A stretch of DNA of 64,000 nucleotides from NCBI GenBank assembly GCA_013204105.1, contig JABMOM010000020.1, positions 1 to 64,000 on the forward strand, written 5' to 3'. Below are positions 42,856 through 51,731 of this stretch, piece after piece. The position numbers and the translations under genes are program-made. This stretch comes from Flavobacteriales bacterium (GTDB taxonomy: Bacteria > Bacteroidota > Bacteroidia > Flavobacteriales_G > Salibacteraceae). The notes under the pieces are model-generated. The model saw only the letters and a program-made list of their open reading frames with translations, ran no database searches and was not told where the DNA came from. Position 1 is the first letter of the stretch. The number at the start of each line of letters is the position of its first letter.

Positions 42856-45020
42856 TAGATGCGCACTCCAATGACGCAAACGTCATCGACTTGTTCATTG
42901 TCTGCTTTCCAGGCTTCGAAGTCTCGTTCTAGCAATTGTTTTTGATCGCTGATGGGTTCTAGGGCCAGGCGTTTGAGGGTTTCCTTGAATTTTACAGACT
43001 TGTACTTCTTGCCGCGTTCGCCTCCGAACTGATCGGGGTAGCCGTCGGAGAAGATGTAGATCGAATCTCCCGTTTCTAGTGCTACGGTATGGGTGGTATA
43101 GGGCAGGGGATCGTCTTGTTTTCCGATCGGTTGCTTGTTGGCCTTGTACTCGATGAGCTCACCATTTCGGATCAGCCACAGCGGATTGTTGGCTCCCGCG
43201 TATTTCAGCGTCTTTCCTTTCAAAGAGCACAGCGCGATGTCCATTCCATCTTTCACATCGTCTTCCGACTTTTCAAATTCTTGTATCACGATATCTCGCG
43301 CGTTGTCGAGGATTTTGCCCGGGTCGGTGAGCCCCATTTCACGTACCGAGCGATTGAGGCCGTTATTGCAGACTACAGATACCATTGCTCCTGGCACACC
43401 ATGTCCCGTGCAGTCGGCCGCCGCGAAGAGTACCTCACCGTCCTTTTCCTCCATCCAATAGAAGTCGCCTGCAACGATGTCTTTTGGTTTGTAGAGCACA
43501 AAAGCGTTGGGGAGCAGGGCTTTGAATACACTATCCGGCGGCAGCACCGCGGCCTGAATGCGCTTGGCGTAGTGGATGGAGTCGGTAATCTCTTTATGCG
43601 CATGCTCGATCTCTGCTTTTTGTTGAGCAAGTAATTTATTCTGTTCGCGGGATTTCCGCAGTCGACTGATAACGAAGAGCAGAAAGAGGGCAGAAAGGCC
43701 TAAGCCACCCGCAATGGAGTAGCTGATGACTGCTTGTTTTTGCTCACGTTCTTTGGCGACTTCAACTTTCTTTTGAGCAATGGCATCGTCCAATATTTTT
43801 TGACTCTCATACTCTAACCGCGCTTTGTCATAAACGATCATTTCTTGGATTTCATCGCTGTGCAAGCTGTCTTTTGTAGTTGTATAAAGCTTGAAATACT
43901 TCAGGCTCTCCTCCATGTTTCCGAGTTTCTCGTGAACGACAGCTAAATATTCTGCGGCGTTCATTCTTCGGTATGGATTATTCGCATCATTGGCAAGGGC
44001 AATTGCTGTATCGAGATGGGCTTTGGCTTTATACAATTCTTGGGTTCTTGCACTACCGATTAGTTCTAAACTATCAATTCGCATTAAGAATAATCTCCCT
44101 AGATGGGTATGAACATGCGTTTGCCCATCATGGTCACCAACTGATTTGCGATAGACAAGACTCATAGAGTAAGCTTCAAATGACTTATCCAAATTTCCAA
44201 GCTGTCGATTCGCTGTACCTAAAAAAGAGTAAACCCAGCCAAGGTGAGAATCGTAGCCGCGGTTTTTGGCGATATCATGCGCCTCATTTAGAAAGGGAAT
44301 TGCTTCCTGATTCTGCTCGGCAGTCAAGTAAGAAGCGGCTATGTTGAGGAGTGCCTGTACCTCTCCATGAGCAAAATTCACCTCAGGACTTCTGTATAAA
44401 GCCAGGGCACGCTGAGCTTGTTCTAATGCCTTTGGTGCTTCATGATTTTTTTGATAGAAGACACTCAGGTTGTTAGAAACCAGCGCAACTTGTTTCATGT
44501 CACCGATACTCTCACTGATTTCCATGCTTTTTTCCAAGTACTCAAATGATTTCATAACGTCACCTAAGTACTCGTAGGCTTGCGCGACATTGTTCATTCC
44601 TTCTGCCATTCCAGAAGAATCCCCAATTTGCTTTCGCAAAATGAGTGATTGCTCATAGTATTCCAATGCTTGCTCAACGTCGCCGTGCATTTGTGTGACA
44701 TACCCAATATTGTTTATTGCGAGTGCTTTGGCCTTAGATAACGTATAAATCTCTTCTTCCGTCGGATTGGCTGACAAGCCTTTATCCGCCATCTCGATTG
44801 CCTTCTTGCACAAAGGAGTCACAGATTCTAGGTCATATTCAGCCAGAATTTCGCTCATTCCAACGTAAGCCGCGGTCTTAGCCGCCATTGAACTGTTAGG
44901 GTCTTCGAGCGTAGCATTATAGTCTTCCATTAAATCATTCTGATCATCAGTTAGGTTTTGCGTAAAACCAGTCAGATTACATAGAAGAATTGACAATATA
45001 ACAAGGCTAAGTTTTTTCAT
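42855..45020 (-). CDS. TPR-SpoIIE/PP2C phosphatase 1 of the array (promoter-distal)
   Basis: A 721-aa transmembrane serine/threonine phosphatase. A signal peptide (MKKLSLVILSILLCNLTGF) precedes ~9 TPR repeats (about residues 40-385), a coiled segment, a membrane helix (IAGGLGLSALFLLFVISRL), a signalling helix with DSIHYAKRIQAAVLPPDS, and a cytoplasmic SpoIIE domain: VAGDFYWMEE, AADCTGHGVPGAMVS, VKDGMDIALCS, YIFSDGYPDQFGGERG, EQVDDVCVIGV. The catalytic Asp residues are all present. Topology is inferred. The ATG overlaps the stop of phosphatase 2 (ATGA). Targets unknown; SpoIIE enzymes usually act on STAS proteins. Confidence 0.9.
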   Translation of the reverse strand: MKKLSLVILSILLCNLTGFTQNLTDDQNDLMEDYNATLEDPNSSMAAKTAAYVGMSEILAEYDLESVTPLCKKAIEMADKGLSANPTEEEIYTLSKAKALAINNIGYVTQMHGDVEQALEYYEQSLILRKQIGDSSGMAEGMNNVAQAYEYLGDVMKSFEYLEKSMEISESIGDMKQVALVSNNLSVFYQKNHEAPKALEQAQRALALYRSPEVNFAHGEVQALLNIAASYLTAEQNQEAIPFLNEAHDIAKNRGYDSHLGWVYSFLGTANRQLGNLDKSFEAYSMSLVYRKSVGDHDGQTHVHTHLGRLFLMRIDSLELIGSARTQELYKAKAHLDTAIALANDANNPYRRMNAAEYLAVVHEKLGNMEESLKYFKLYTTTKDSLHSDEIQEMIVYDKARLEYESQKILDDAIAQKKVEVAKEREQKQAVISYSIAGGLGLSALFLLFVISRLRKSREQNKLLAQQKAEIEHAHKEITDSIHYAKRIQAAVLPPDSVFKALLPNAFVLYKPKDIVAGDFYWMEEKDGEVLFAAADCTGHGVPGAMVSVVCNNGLNRSVREMGLTDPGKILDNARDIVIQEFEKSEDDVKDGMDIALCSLKGKTLKYAGANNPLWLIRNGELIEYKANKQPIGKQDDPLPYTTHTVALETGDSIYIFSDGYPDQFGGERGKKYKSVKFKETLKRLALEPISDQKQLLERDFEAWKADNEQVDDVCVIGVRI

Positions 45021-47188
45021 ATTTTAAGACCAATTACACAAACATCATCGATCTGTTCTTGATCTGATTTCCAGGTTTCAAACTCGCGGTCTAGAAGCGT
45101 CTTCTGATCTACAAGTGGACTATTACTCAATTCTTTAAGAAAGGCTTTAAACTTGACCGACTTGTATTTCTTTCCATTTTCGCCTCCGAATTGATCTACG
45201 AAACCATCGGAGAAGATGTACACACTGTCACCGCTTTGAACCTCAATTGAATGCGTAGTGTAGGGCAGAGGTTCATCAAACTTGCCGATGGGTTGTTTAT
45301 TGGCCTTGTACTCGTGGAGCTCACCATTTCTGTATAGCCACAGTGGGTTGTTGGCACCGGCATACTTTAGCGTATTTCCATCAAGCGAGCAAAGTGCGAT
45401 GTCCATTCCGTCTTTTACTTCTTCTTCAGACTTTTCAAATTCGGAAACGACAATGTTTCGAGTGTTGTCTAGGATCTTGCCTGGGTCTGTTAAGCCCATT
45501 TCTCTAACCGATCTGTTGAGTCCATTGTTGCAAATGACCGACACCATAGCACCGGGCACTCCGTGACCAGTGCAGTCAGCTGCGGCGAACAGTACTGTTC
45601 CGTTTTTCTCTTCTAACCAATAAAAGTCACCTGCTACAATGTCCTTTGGTTTGTAGAGCACAAATGCATTCGGGAGCAAGGCCTTAAAAACGCTATTAGG
45701 TGGAAGCACAGCAGCTTGAATGCGCTTTGCATAGTGAATGGAGTCGGTGATTTCCTTATGCGACTGCTCAATAATTTCATTCTGTTGGGCCAAAAGCAAA
45801 TTCTGTTTTCGAGTAATACGAAGTCGGTTAAATACGAAAAAGAGGAAGACAGCTGAAAGTCCCAATCCTCCTGCAACTGAATAGGTAAGTATCCGCTGCT
45901 TTTCTTCTTGTTCAGCTGCAATTGCCAGCTCTTTTTCATGATTGGCTTCGTCGATTGCTTTTTGTTTTTCGTATTCGAATTTGAACTGCTCTTGAGCGAA
46001 GGCTGTTTGTTTTTCGTCGTTATCCAAACTGTCCTTTATCTGGATAAACTTTTGGTACATCTCGAAAGCATCGACTGTTCGTCCTTGTGCTTTGTAAACT
46101 TCAGTCAAGTCCTGAGCTGCTAGTTTCATTCGGTTCAAGTGCCCTATTTCATCAGCAATTTCCAGACTGCTTTCAAGGTTTTCTTCTGCCAACGTCAAAT
46201 ACTTAGAACGGTCGCCACTTGAAGTGCCTTTGCTCCGTGCCATAGCAGTGAATACTTCTCCCAAGTTCCTTTTAGCTTGCGAGATACCGACTTGGTTACT
46301 TATTCCCTCAGCTATATTCAAATTGTACGTGTAGTTTTCGATGGCAGTTTCATATTCGCCTAGTTTGAAATGAACTCTTCCGATTGCATATACGGCCATT
46401 CCTAAACCCATTTCATTTTCAAATTTTTTGAAGATTCCTTTCTGTTTGTTCAAGTAGAACAGAGCACTGTCCAATTGCCCCTCATCCTCATGCAACGAAC
46501 CAATGGTGCCATAATTAATTCCCACGCCAAATTCAAAGCCTGCTTTAGTGTTCGATACTACTCCACGTCTGGCCATCTCAAAAGCTTGTTGGTTCTCCCC
46601 CGCCATTTGATACATCATCGCTATATTTCCTTCAGCATTGCCCATCGATTTGGCGCGCCTGGTATCGACCGTGACAGTTTTAGCTAGTTCATATGATTCA
46701 TTGAAGTATTCGAGCGCTTTTGAATAGTCGCCTCTACTGCTCCACACGCTACCAATATTGCCTAGGCACTCCGCTATTCCATATGCGTCACCAATGGTTC
46801 TTCTCATTCGAAGTGACTGTTCCAAATACTCTAGAGCCGGTTCAATTTGCCCTTCTGTATTTAAGAGGAACCCCATATTATTTGTAGCGAGTCCCAAGGA
46901 TTGGGTTAAGCTCTTCACTACTTCTTCTGGTTGATCCTTTAATAAGGCTGCTTCAGCTACTTCTATGGCTTTTTCAGTCAAAGGACGTATGGAAGCATAA
47001 TCAGCTTGAGCCATGATTTCGCCCAAATTCACATAGGCCCTAGCCAGTGCAGTATCATGACTGTTCGGGTCTGCGATAATTTCGTTGTATCGTTCTAGCT
47101 TCGCTTGATCCCTCTCGCTGAATTCCTGGCCAACCGCACTTACTCCAAGGAAGGCCAAGATCATGATCAGTATTCTTTGTTTCATCAT
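45017..47188 (-). CDS. TPR-SpoIIE/PP2C phosphatase 2 of the array
   Basis: ATG 47188 gives 723 aa with a signal peptide (MMKQRILIMILAFLGVSAVG), TPR repeats to about residue 395, a membrane helix (VAGGLGLSAVFLFFVFNRL), the KEITDSIHYAKRIQAAVLPP signalling helix and a complete SpoIIE catalytic domain (VAGDFYWLEEKN, ADCTGHGVPGAMVS, DGMDIALCSLDG, IFSDGFVDQFGGENG, QIDDVCVIGLKI). The start overlaps the stop of phosphatase 3 by ATGA and its stop overlaps phosphatase 1. The catalytic part is nearly the same as in phosphatase 1 and 3-4, while the TPR part differs more. Confidence 0.9.
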   Translation of the reverse strand: MMKQRILIMILAFLGVSAVGQEFSERDQAKLERYNEIIADPNSHDTALARAYVNLGEIMAQADYASIRPLTEKAIEVAEAALLKDQPEEVVKSLTQSLGLATNNMGFLLNTEGQIEPALEYLEQSLRMRRTIGDAYGIAECLGNIGSVWSSRGDYSKALEYFNESYELAKTVTVDTRRAKSMGNAEGNIAMMYQMAGENQQAFEMARRGVVSNTKAGFEFGVGINYGTIGSLHEDEGQLDSALFYLNKQKGIFKKFENEMGLGMAVYAIGRVHFKLGEYETAIENYTYNLNIAEGISNQVGISQAKRNLGEVFTAMARSKGTSSGDRSKYLTLAEENLESSLEIADEIGHLNRMKLAAQDLTEVYKAQGRTVDAFEMYQKFIQIKDSLDNDEKQTAFAQEQFKFEYEKQKAIDEANHEKELAIAAEQEEKQRILTYSVAGGLGLSAVFLFFVFNRLRITRKQNLLLAQQNEIIEQSHKEITDSIHYAKRIQAAVLPPNSVFKALLPNAFVLYKPKDIVAGDFYWLEEKNGTVLFAAADCTGHGVPGAMVSVICNNGLNRSVREMGLTDPGKILDNTRNIVVSEFEKSEEEVKDGMDIALCSLDGNTLKYAGANNPLWLYRNGELHEYKANKQPIGKFDEPLPYTTHSIEVQSGDSVYIFSDGFVDQFGGENGKKYKSVKFKAFLKELSNSPLVDQKTLLDREFETWKSDQEQIDDVCVIGLKI

Positions 47189-49344
47189 ACCTTCATCCCA
47201 ATTACGCATACATCATCGATCTGTTCCAAGTCACCACGCCATTGTTCAAACTCTCGGTTGAGCAGTTCTTTTTGATCGCTGATCGGGTGTTTTGCCATTC
47301 GGATCAGCGTTTCCTTCAGTTGGATGCTCTTGTATTTCTTTCCTTTCTCTCCGCCAAATTGGTCTACGTACCCATCCGAGAACAAGTAAATGGAGTCTCC
47401 GTCTTGAAGTTCGATGGTGTGACTGGTGAATGGGGTAGGGTTGTCCTGCTTTCCGATGGCTTGCTTGTCTGCCTTGAATTCCAGCAATTCTCCTTTGCGT
47501 ATGAGCCATAGTGGGTTATGCGCACCAGCGTAGTGGAGCGTTTTCCCTTCCAACACGCACAAGGCGATATCCATTCCATCTTTGACATCATCCGCAGATT
47601 TATCAAATTCCTTGATGACGATGTCGCGCGTGTTGTCCAAGATTTGGCCAGGGTCGGTCAAGCCAAGTTCCCGCACGGAGCGATTGAGTCCATTGTTGCA
47701 CACAACCGATACCATGGCGCCAGGTACTCCATGACCTGTACAATCTGCCGCGGCGAAATAAATCTTCCCTGCCTTCTCTTCCAACCAATAGAAGTCTCCG
47801 GCCACGATGTCTTTGGGCTTGTACAGAACGAAAGCCGTGGGAAGCAGGGATTCAAACAATGCATCCGATGGCAAGACCGCCGCTTGGATCCGCTTGGCGT
47901 ATTTGATGGAATCTGTGATCTCCTTGTGGGCTGCTTCAATGACTTCCTTTTGTTGATGTAAGGCGACTTTTTGACGCTTCGTAACTTGAAGTCGGTTGAA
48001 GATCAATCCTAAGAAAATGGCTGTCATTCCCAGTCCACCGGCAATTCCATAAGTATAGAGCTTCTGCCGTTCCTCCTTCGCTTCTAAGAGTGCCACTTCT
48101 TCTAAATGCCGGATATCTTCTTGTATTTTTTGCCGCTCAAATTCTGCTTCGATTTTAGCGTTGGCAAAGCGTTCTTGGTTTTCTTTTGACTTCAATTTAT
48201 CCCTAGCTACAATAAATGCTTGGTGCGCTTCAAAGGCTTTTTCAAAATCCCCCTTTTCGCTGTAAATCAAGTAGAGAATCTCGTAGGCTTTAAACTGGCG
48301 AGTTATATCCCCAAGCTCCTTTGAGCGAAGGGTTGCTTCAGAAGCGATGTTTTCGGCTGATTGGAGTGATTGTAATCGTTCCTGAGGGCTGGATGCTGCA
48401 GATTGAGCTAAGTGAAGCAAAGCTGTGCTTCTAAGGATCATACCCTGAATAATGAATCCTGGGTGCTCATGTTCGTTCGCTGCTTCTTGATACTTTGTAA
48501 AATACTCCAATTCTTTTTTGTGATCACCCAGTTGACCATGCACCTTTCCTAAGCCATTGTATGAAGCGTAAGTCCCGTATGCAAGTCCATATTTTAAGGA
48601 AATGTCGAGGGCCTTTTCCAAGTATTCTTTGGCTTCTTTGAGTTCGCCTCTTTTCTCGTGAATTGCACCAACCCCTGCATAGGCTTTGACAAGGCCAGGG
48701 TTGAACTGAATGGGTTCCAATTGGTCCATGGCACGCTGGTAATAGTCTAATGCCGCTGCGGTATCCTGAATCCACGTATTGAGGTCTGCTAGGTTTACTA
48801 AAACCATACCTATTCCAACCTCATCGTTGATTTCTTCTACTATTGCTAAGCTCTCCTTCAGCATGTCATGGGCCTTGGCGAGATTGCCTTGGCGGGTATA
48901 CATCACAGACATGTTGGTCATCGTTTCTGCGATGCCTCTTTTATCTCCGATTTGCCTGCGTAAGATCAAGGCTCGTTGAAATAATTCGATCGATTTTGCA
49001 GCTTGATGCTGGCCAGAATATAAAGATCCTTTGTCGCTGATGGCTTGGATCATGGACTTATTAAAACTTTGAGAAACAGCGTCTGGTTGCTCGCTCATCA
49101 ATCCTTTCTCTGCAATGGAAATCGCCTTATCTGCAAAAGACATGGCAACCTCTTCGTCAGAGTAAAAGTAGATCTGCAACAAGCCCGAGTAGGCGGCTGC
49201 TAGCGCTGTGTCATGGCTGTTTGGGTCTTCAAGAATATCGTTATAATGGGCGATTTTGACGTGCTGTTCTTCAGTAAACTCTTGCGTTAAGCCAATAACC
49301 GAACATAAGACCAAGAGAAGCGATATGAGAAAACGTCGCATCAT
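47185..49344 (-). CDS. TPR-SpoIIE/PP2C phosphatase 3 of the array
   Basis: ATG 49344 gives 719 aa; the signal peptide (MMRRFLISLLLVLCSVIGLT), TPR region (about residues 30-390), membrane helix (IAGGLGMTAIFLGLIFNRL), signalling helix (KEITDSIKYAKRIQAAVLPSD) and SpoIIE domain (VAGDFYWLEEKAG, ADCTGHGVPGAMVS, DDVKDGMDIALC, IYLFSDGYVDQFGGEKG, QIDDVCVIGMKV) are in the same order as in phosphatases 1, 2 and 4. The frame is open further upstream but this lies within the next gene. ATGA overlap with phosphatase 4, so four genes are tied together. Its TPR part has more basic and Gln-rich linkers. Confidence 0.9.
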   Translation of the reverse strand: MMRRFLISLLLVLCSVIGLTQEFTEEQHVKIAHYNDILEDPNSHDTALAAAYSGLLQIYFYSDEEVAMSFADKAISIAEKGLMSEQPDAVSQSFNKSMIQAISDKGSLYSGQHQAAKSIELFQRALILRRQIGDKRGIAETMTNMSVMYTRQGNLAKAHDMLKESLAIVEEINDEVGIGMVLVNLADLNTWIQDTAAALDYYQRAMDQLEPIQFNPGLVKAYAGVGAIHEKRGELKEAKEYLEKALDISLKYGLAYGTYASYNGLGKVHGQLGDHKKELEYFTKYQEAANEHEHPGFIIQGMILRSTALLHLAQSAASSPQERLQSLQSAENIASEATLRSKELGDITRQFKAYEILYLIYSEKGDFEKAFEAHQAFIVARDKLKSKENQERFANAKIEAEFERQKIQEDIRHLEEVALLEAKEERQKLYTYGIAGGLGMTAIFLGLIFNRLQVTKRQKVALHQQKEVIEAAHKEITDSIKYAKRIQAAVLPSDALFESLLPTAFVLYKPKDIVAGDFYWLEEKAGKIYFAAADCTGHGVPGAMVSVVCNNGLNRSVRELGLTDPGQILDNTRDIVIKEFDKSADDVKDGMDIALCVLEGKTLHYAGAHNPLWLIRKGELLEFKADKQAIGKQDNPTPFTSHTIELQDGDSIYLFSDGYVDQFGGEKGKKYKSIQLKETLIRMAKHPISDQKELLNREFEQWRGDLEQIDDVCVIGMKV

Positions 49345-51521
49345 ACCTTCATTCCAATTACGCATACATCGTCGATCTGCTCTAAGTCGCCCTTCCATGA
49401 CTCAAACTCTCGATCGAGCAAGGTCGACTGATCCATGATGGGCTGCTGGCAGATCTCTGTCAGCTTCGCCTTGAATTTCAGCGACTTGTATTTCTTACCT
49501 CGCTCACCGCCGAACTGATCTACGTAGCCATCTGAAAATAGGTAGATGGAGTCTCCGGTTTGTAATTCAATGGTGTGTGTGGTGTAGGGGAGTGGGTTGT
49601 CGTGTTTGCCGATGGGTTGTTTGTCGGCTTTGTATTCGATCAATTCTCCGTTGCGGATCAACCACAGTGGGTTGTTGGCCCCGGCATACTTCAAAGTTTT
49701 TCCTTTTAAGGAGCAAAGGGCGATGTCCATTCCGTCCTTTACCTCATCCTCTGATTTCTCAAATTCTCGCACCACGATGTCGCGTGTGTTGTCAAGAATC
49801 TTTCCGGGCTCGGTCAATCCCATTTCGCGTACCGATCGGTTGAGGCCGTTATTGCAAATGACCGACACCATCGCGCCAGGAACGCCATGCCCTGTGCAAT
49901 CCGCAGCAGCGAACAGGATGAGATCATCTTTTTGTTCCAGCCAATAGAAGTCGCCAGCTACGATGTCTTTTGGTTTGTAGAGAACAAAGGCGTTAGGTAG
50001 AAGAGTTCTAAAAACACTATCTGGTGGAAGCACCGCCGCTTGGATCCGCTTGGCATAGTGGATGGAGTCGGTGATTTCTCGGTGGGATTCTTCGATGATG
50101 GCTTTTTGCTGCGTGATTGCTTTTTTCTGTCGATTGGTGACTCGAATTCTATTCACGGCAAAGAGTAAGAACAAGGCAGATAGTCCTAAGCCTCCTGCGA
50201 TGGAGTAAGTGTAGACTTTTTGTTTGGCCTCTCGCTCAGCGGCAACTGCAAGTTCTTTCTCGTGTTCAGCATCGATTTGACTTTTTTCTAACTGAAATTC
50301 TGCGAGGATTGTGGCCTTGGTATATGATTCCTGAGATTCACTATTACTAATACTATCTCGTATTTGTGTGAAAAGCGACTGCAGCTCATATGCCTTCTTG
50401 AAATCACCTGACTCTGCATATATTTCATGGATGATCTCTGTCCCAAATTTGATTCTAGCTGCGTGACCGATTTCTAATGCCATGTCCAGACTTTTTTGAG
50501 ATGCTTCTAAAGCCTTGGTCAATAAAATCTTCTTTTCAGCAGAGCTAATCCCAGCCACTTTCGCTTGCCTGAAGTAGACTTCACCGAGGTATCGTAGCGT
50601 CTGTGAGATCATTACGGGGTTTTTGAGTTGGTTGCGTATCTCTAAGCTTCGATTTAGGTCTTCCAACGCCAGGTCAAAATTTCCTTGTTTCGTGTATCCA
50701 ATCCCTCGAGATATCAGAGCTAATCCAATGCCTTCCTTGTAATCAATTTCTTCAGCTAAATGGAGAGATTTTTCAGCATATTCGATTGACTTCTCGTAAT
50801 CCCCCAAATTTTTATAATTATAAGAAACAGAATTTAAGGCGTGAGTATGAGCTGTTTTCCATGTGCCACGACTCAAATAATCAGACCCTTCTAAGGCATA
50901 TTTTAATGCATCCTGGTAATTTTCTTGTGCGCTATATGCATCGGCAATATTGGACTTGATAATGCCAATGTGGTCGGGGTTTTTTCCTATCTCCATGAGA
51001 ATATTCAAGCTTTCCATAAAGAATTGCAGTGTTTTCTCAGAATCACCGAGGCTTTGATGCGTTACCGCCAAGTTGTTCAGGGATTCAGCAATCTTTGATT
51101 TATCGCCGACTTGTTTTCTGAGTAAAAAGGCTTTTTGTTGATAGTCCAACGCTTTGCGTAGGTCTCCTTCTCCCTGATATTTGGCTCCAATATTATTAAG
51201 GGCTGTAGCTCTGTATCCACTGAGCACGTTTAAGATGTCCTCGTCATCATATTTTGGAATAGCCTTTTCGGCTGCCTTAAGAGCCTTTTCTCCCAGATTT
51301 CCCGATGATTGTACATCGCCTTTGTATGCGAACAATTCAGAGAGGCCGATATATGCTCCGGCAATGGCAGTGTCATGCGCTGTAGGGTCTTCCAACGTTT
51401 TATTGAAAGCTGCGATTTTCTCTAGCTGAGATTGATTAAACTGCTGGGCAAAAGACAGCGTAGGTAATATAAAGGCCAATGGAATGACGCACAGGCGAAA
51501 AAGAAGAACGTGTCGGAACAT
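49341..51521 (-). CDS. TPR-SpoIIE/PP2C phosphatase 4 of the array
   Basis: ATG 51521 gives 726 aa. Signal peptide (ending PTLSFAQ), TPR repeats (about residues 45-395), membrane helix (IAGGLGLSALFLLFAVNRI), signalling helix with DSIHYAKRIQAAVLPPDS, SpoIIE domain (VAGDFYWLEQKD, ADCTGHGVPGAMVS, KDGMDIALCSLKG, YLFSDGYVDQFGGERG, QIDDVCVIGMKV). It is the first of the four ATGA-linked genes; the 209-nt gap upstream of its start (51522-51730) should hold the promoter of this sub-operon, and no other gene is seen there. The TPR part by eye is clearly richer in A+T than the catalytic part. Confidence 0.9.
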   Translation of the reverse strand: MFRHVLLFRLCVIPLAFILPTLSFAQQFNQSQLEKIAAFNKTLEDPTAHDTAIAGAYIGLSELFAYKGDVQSSGNLGEKALKAAEKAIPKYDDEDILNVLSGYRATALNNIGAKYQGEGDLRKALDYQQKAFLLRKQVGDKSKIAESLNNLAVTHQSLGDSEKTLQFFMESLNILMEIGKNPDHIGIIKSNIADAYSAQENYQDALKYALEGSDYLSRGTWKTAHTHALNSVSYNYKNLGDYEKSIEYAEKSLHLAEEIDYKEGIGLALISRGIGYTKQGNFDLALEDLNRSLEIRNQLKNPVMISQTLRYLGEVYFRQAKVAGISSAEKKILLTKALEASQKSLDMALEIGHAARIKFGTEIIHEIYAESGDFKKAYELQSLFTQIRDSISNSESQESYTKATILAEFQLEKSQIDAEHEKELAVAAEREAKQKVYTYSIAGGLGLSALFLLFAVNRIRVTNRQKKAITQQKAIIEESHREITDSIHYAKRIQAAVLPPDSVFRTLLPNAFVLYKPKDIVAGDFYWLEQKDDLILFAAADCTGHGVPGAMVSVICNNGLNRSVREMGLTEPGKILDNTRDIVVREFEKSEDEVKDGMDIALCSLKGKTLKYAGANNPLWLIRNGELIEYKADKQPIGKHDNPLPYTTHTIELQTGDSIYLFSDGYVDQFGGERGKKYKSLKFKAKLTEICQQPIMDQSTLLDREFESWKGDLEQIDDVCVIGMKV

Positions 51522-51675
51522 GAACGGGTTCGAGTAGGTTAGGTTTGGCACAAGATAGAAATAGTCTAAATAACATCAGACATCATTAGAATAGTGCCGA
51601 ATCCTACCCTGGGATGCAGTTGTGGTTTTCTAGCACATCTTTAGTAAGTTAGACGCCTACGCAGATTACGCAGAC

Positions 51676-51731
51676 GTCATCGACACACTCCTTCGGCGTG
51701 GTCGTGACTTTCTAGTGCCTTCGGCGCACGC
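51676..51731 (-). repeat. 3'-flank repeat, copy B (after TPR-SpoIIE gene 5)
   Basis: Nearly identical to 42800-42855 and at the same distance from its gene's stop codon. Just beyond, on the minus strand, a gtcgatgacgtctgcgtaat string copies the VDDVCV-encoding end of the phosphatase genes out of frame, so the flank looks like a displaced piece of a phosphatase 3' end. Confidence 0.7.

Noticed and set aside
43089-43634. 181-aa plus-strand ORF, and similar ones at 47518-47961 and 45282-45566
   Set aside because: They recur at the same place in each phosphatase paralogue because they are antisense to the conserved catalytic domain.
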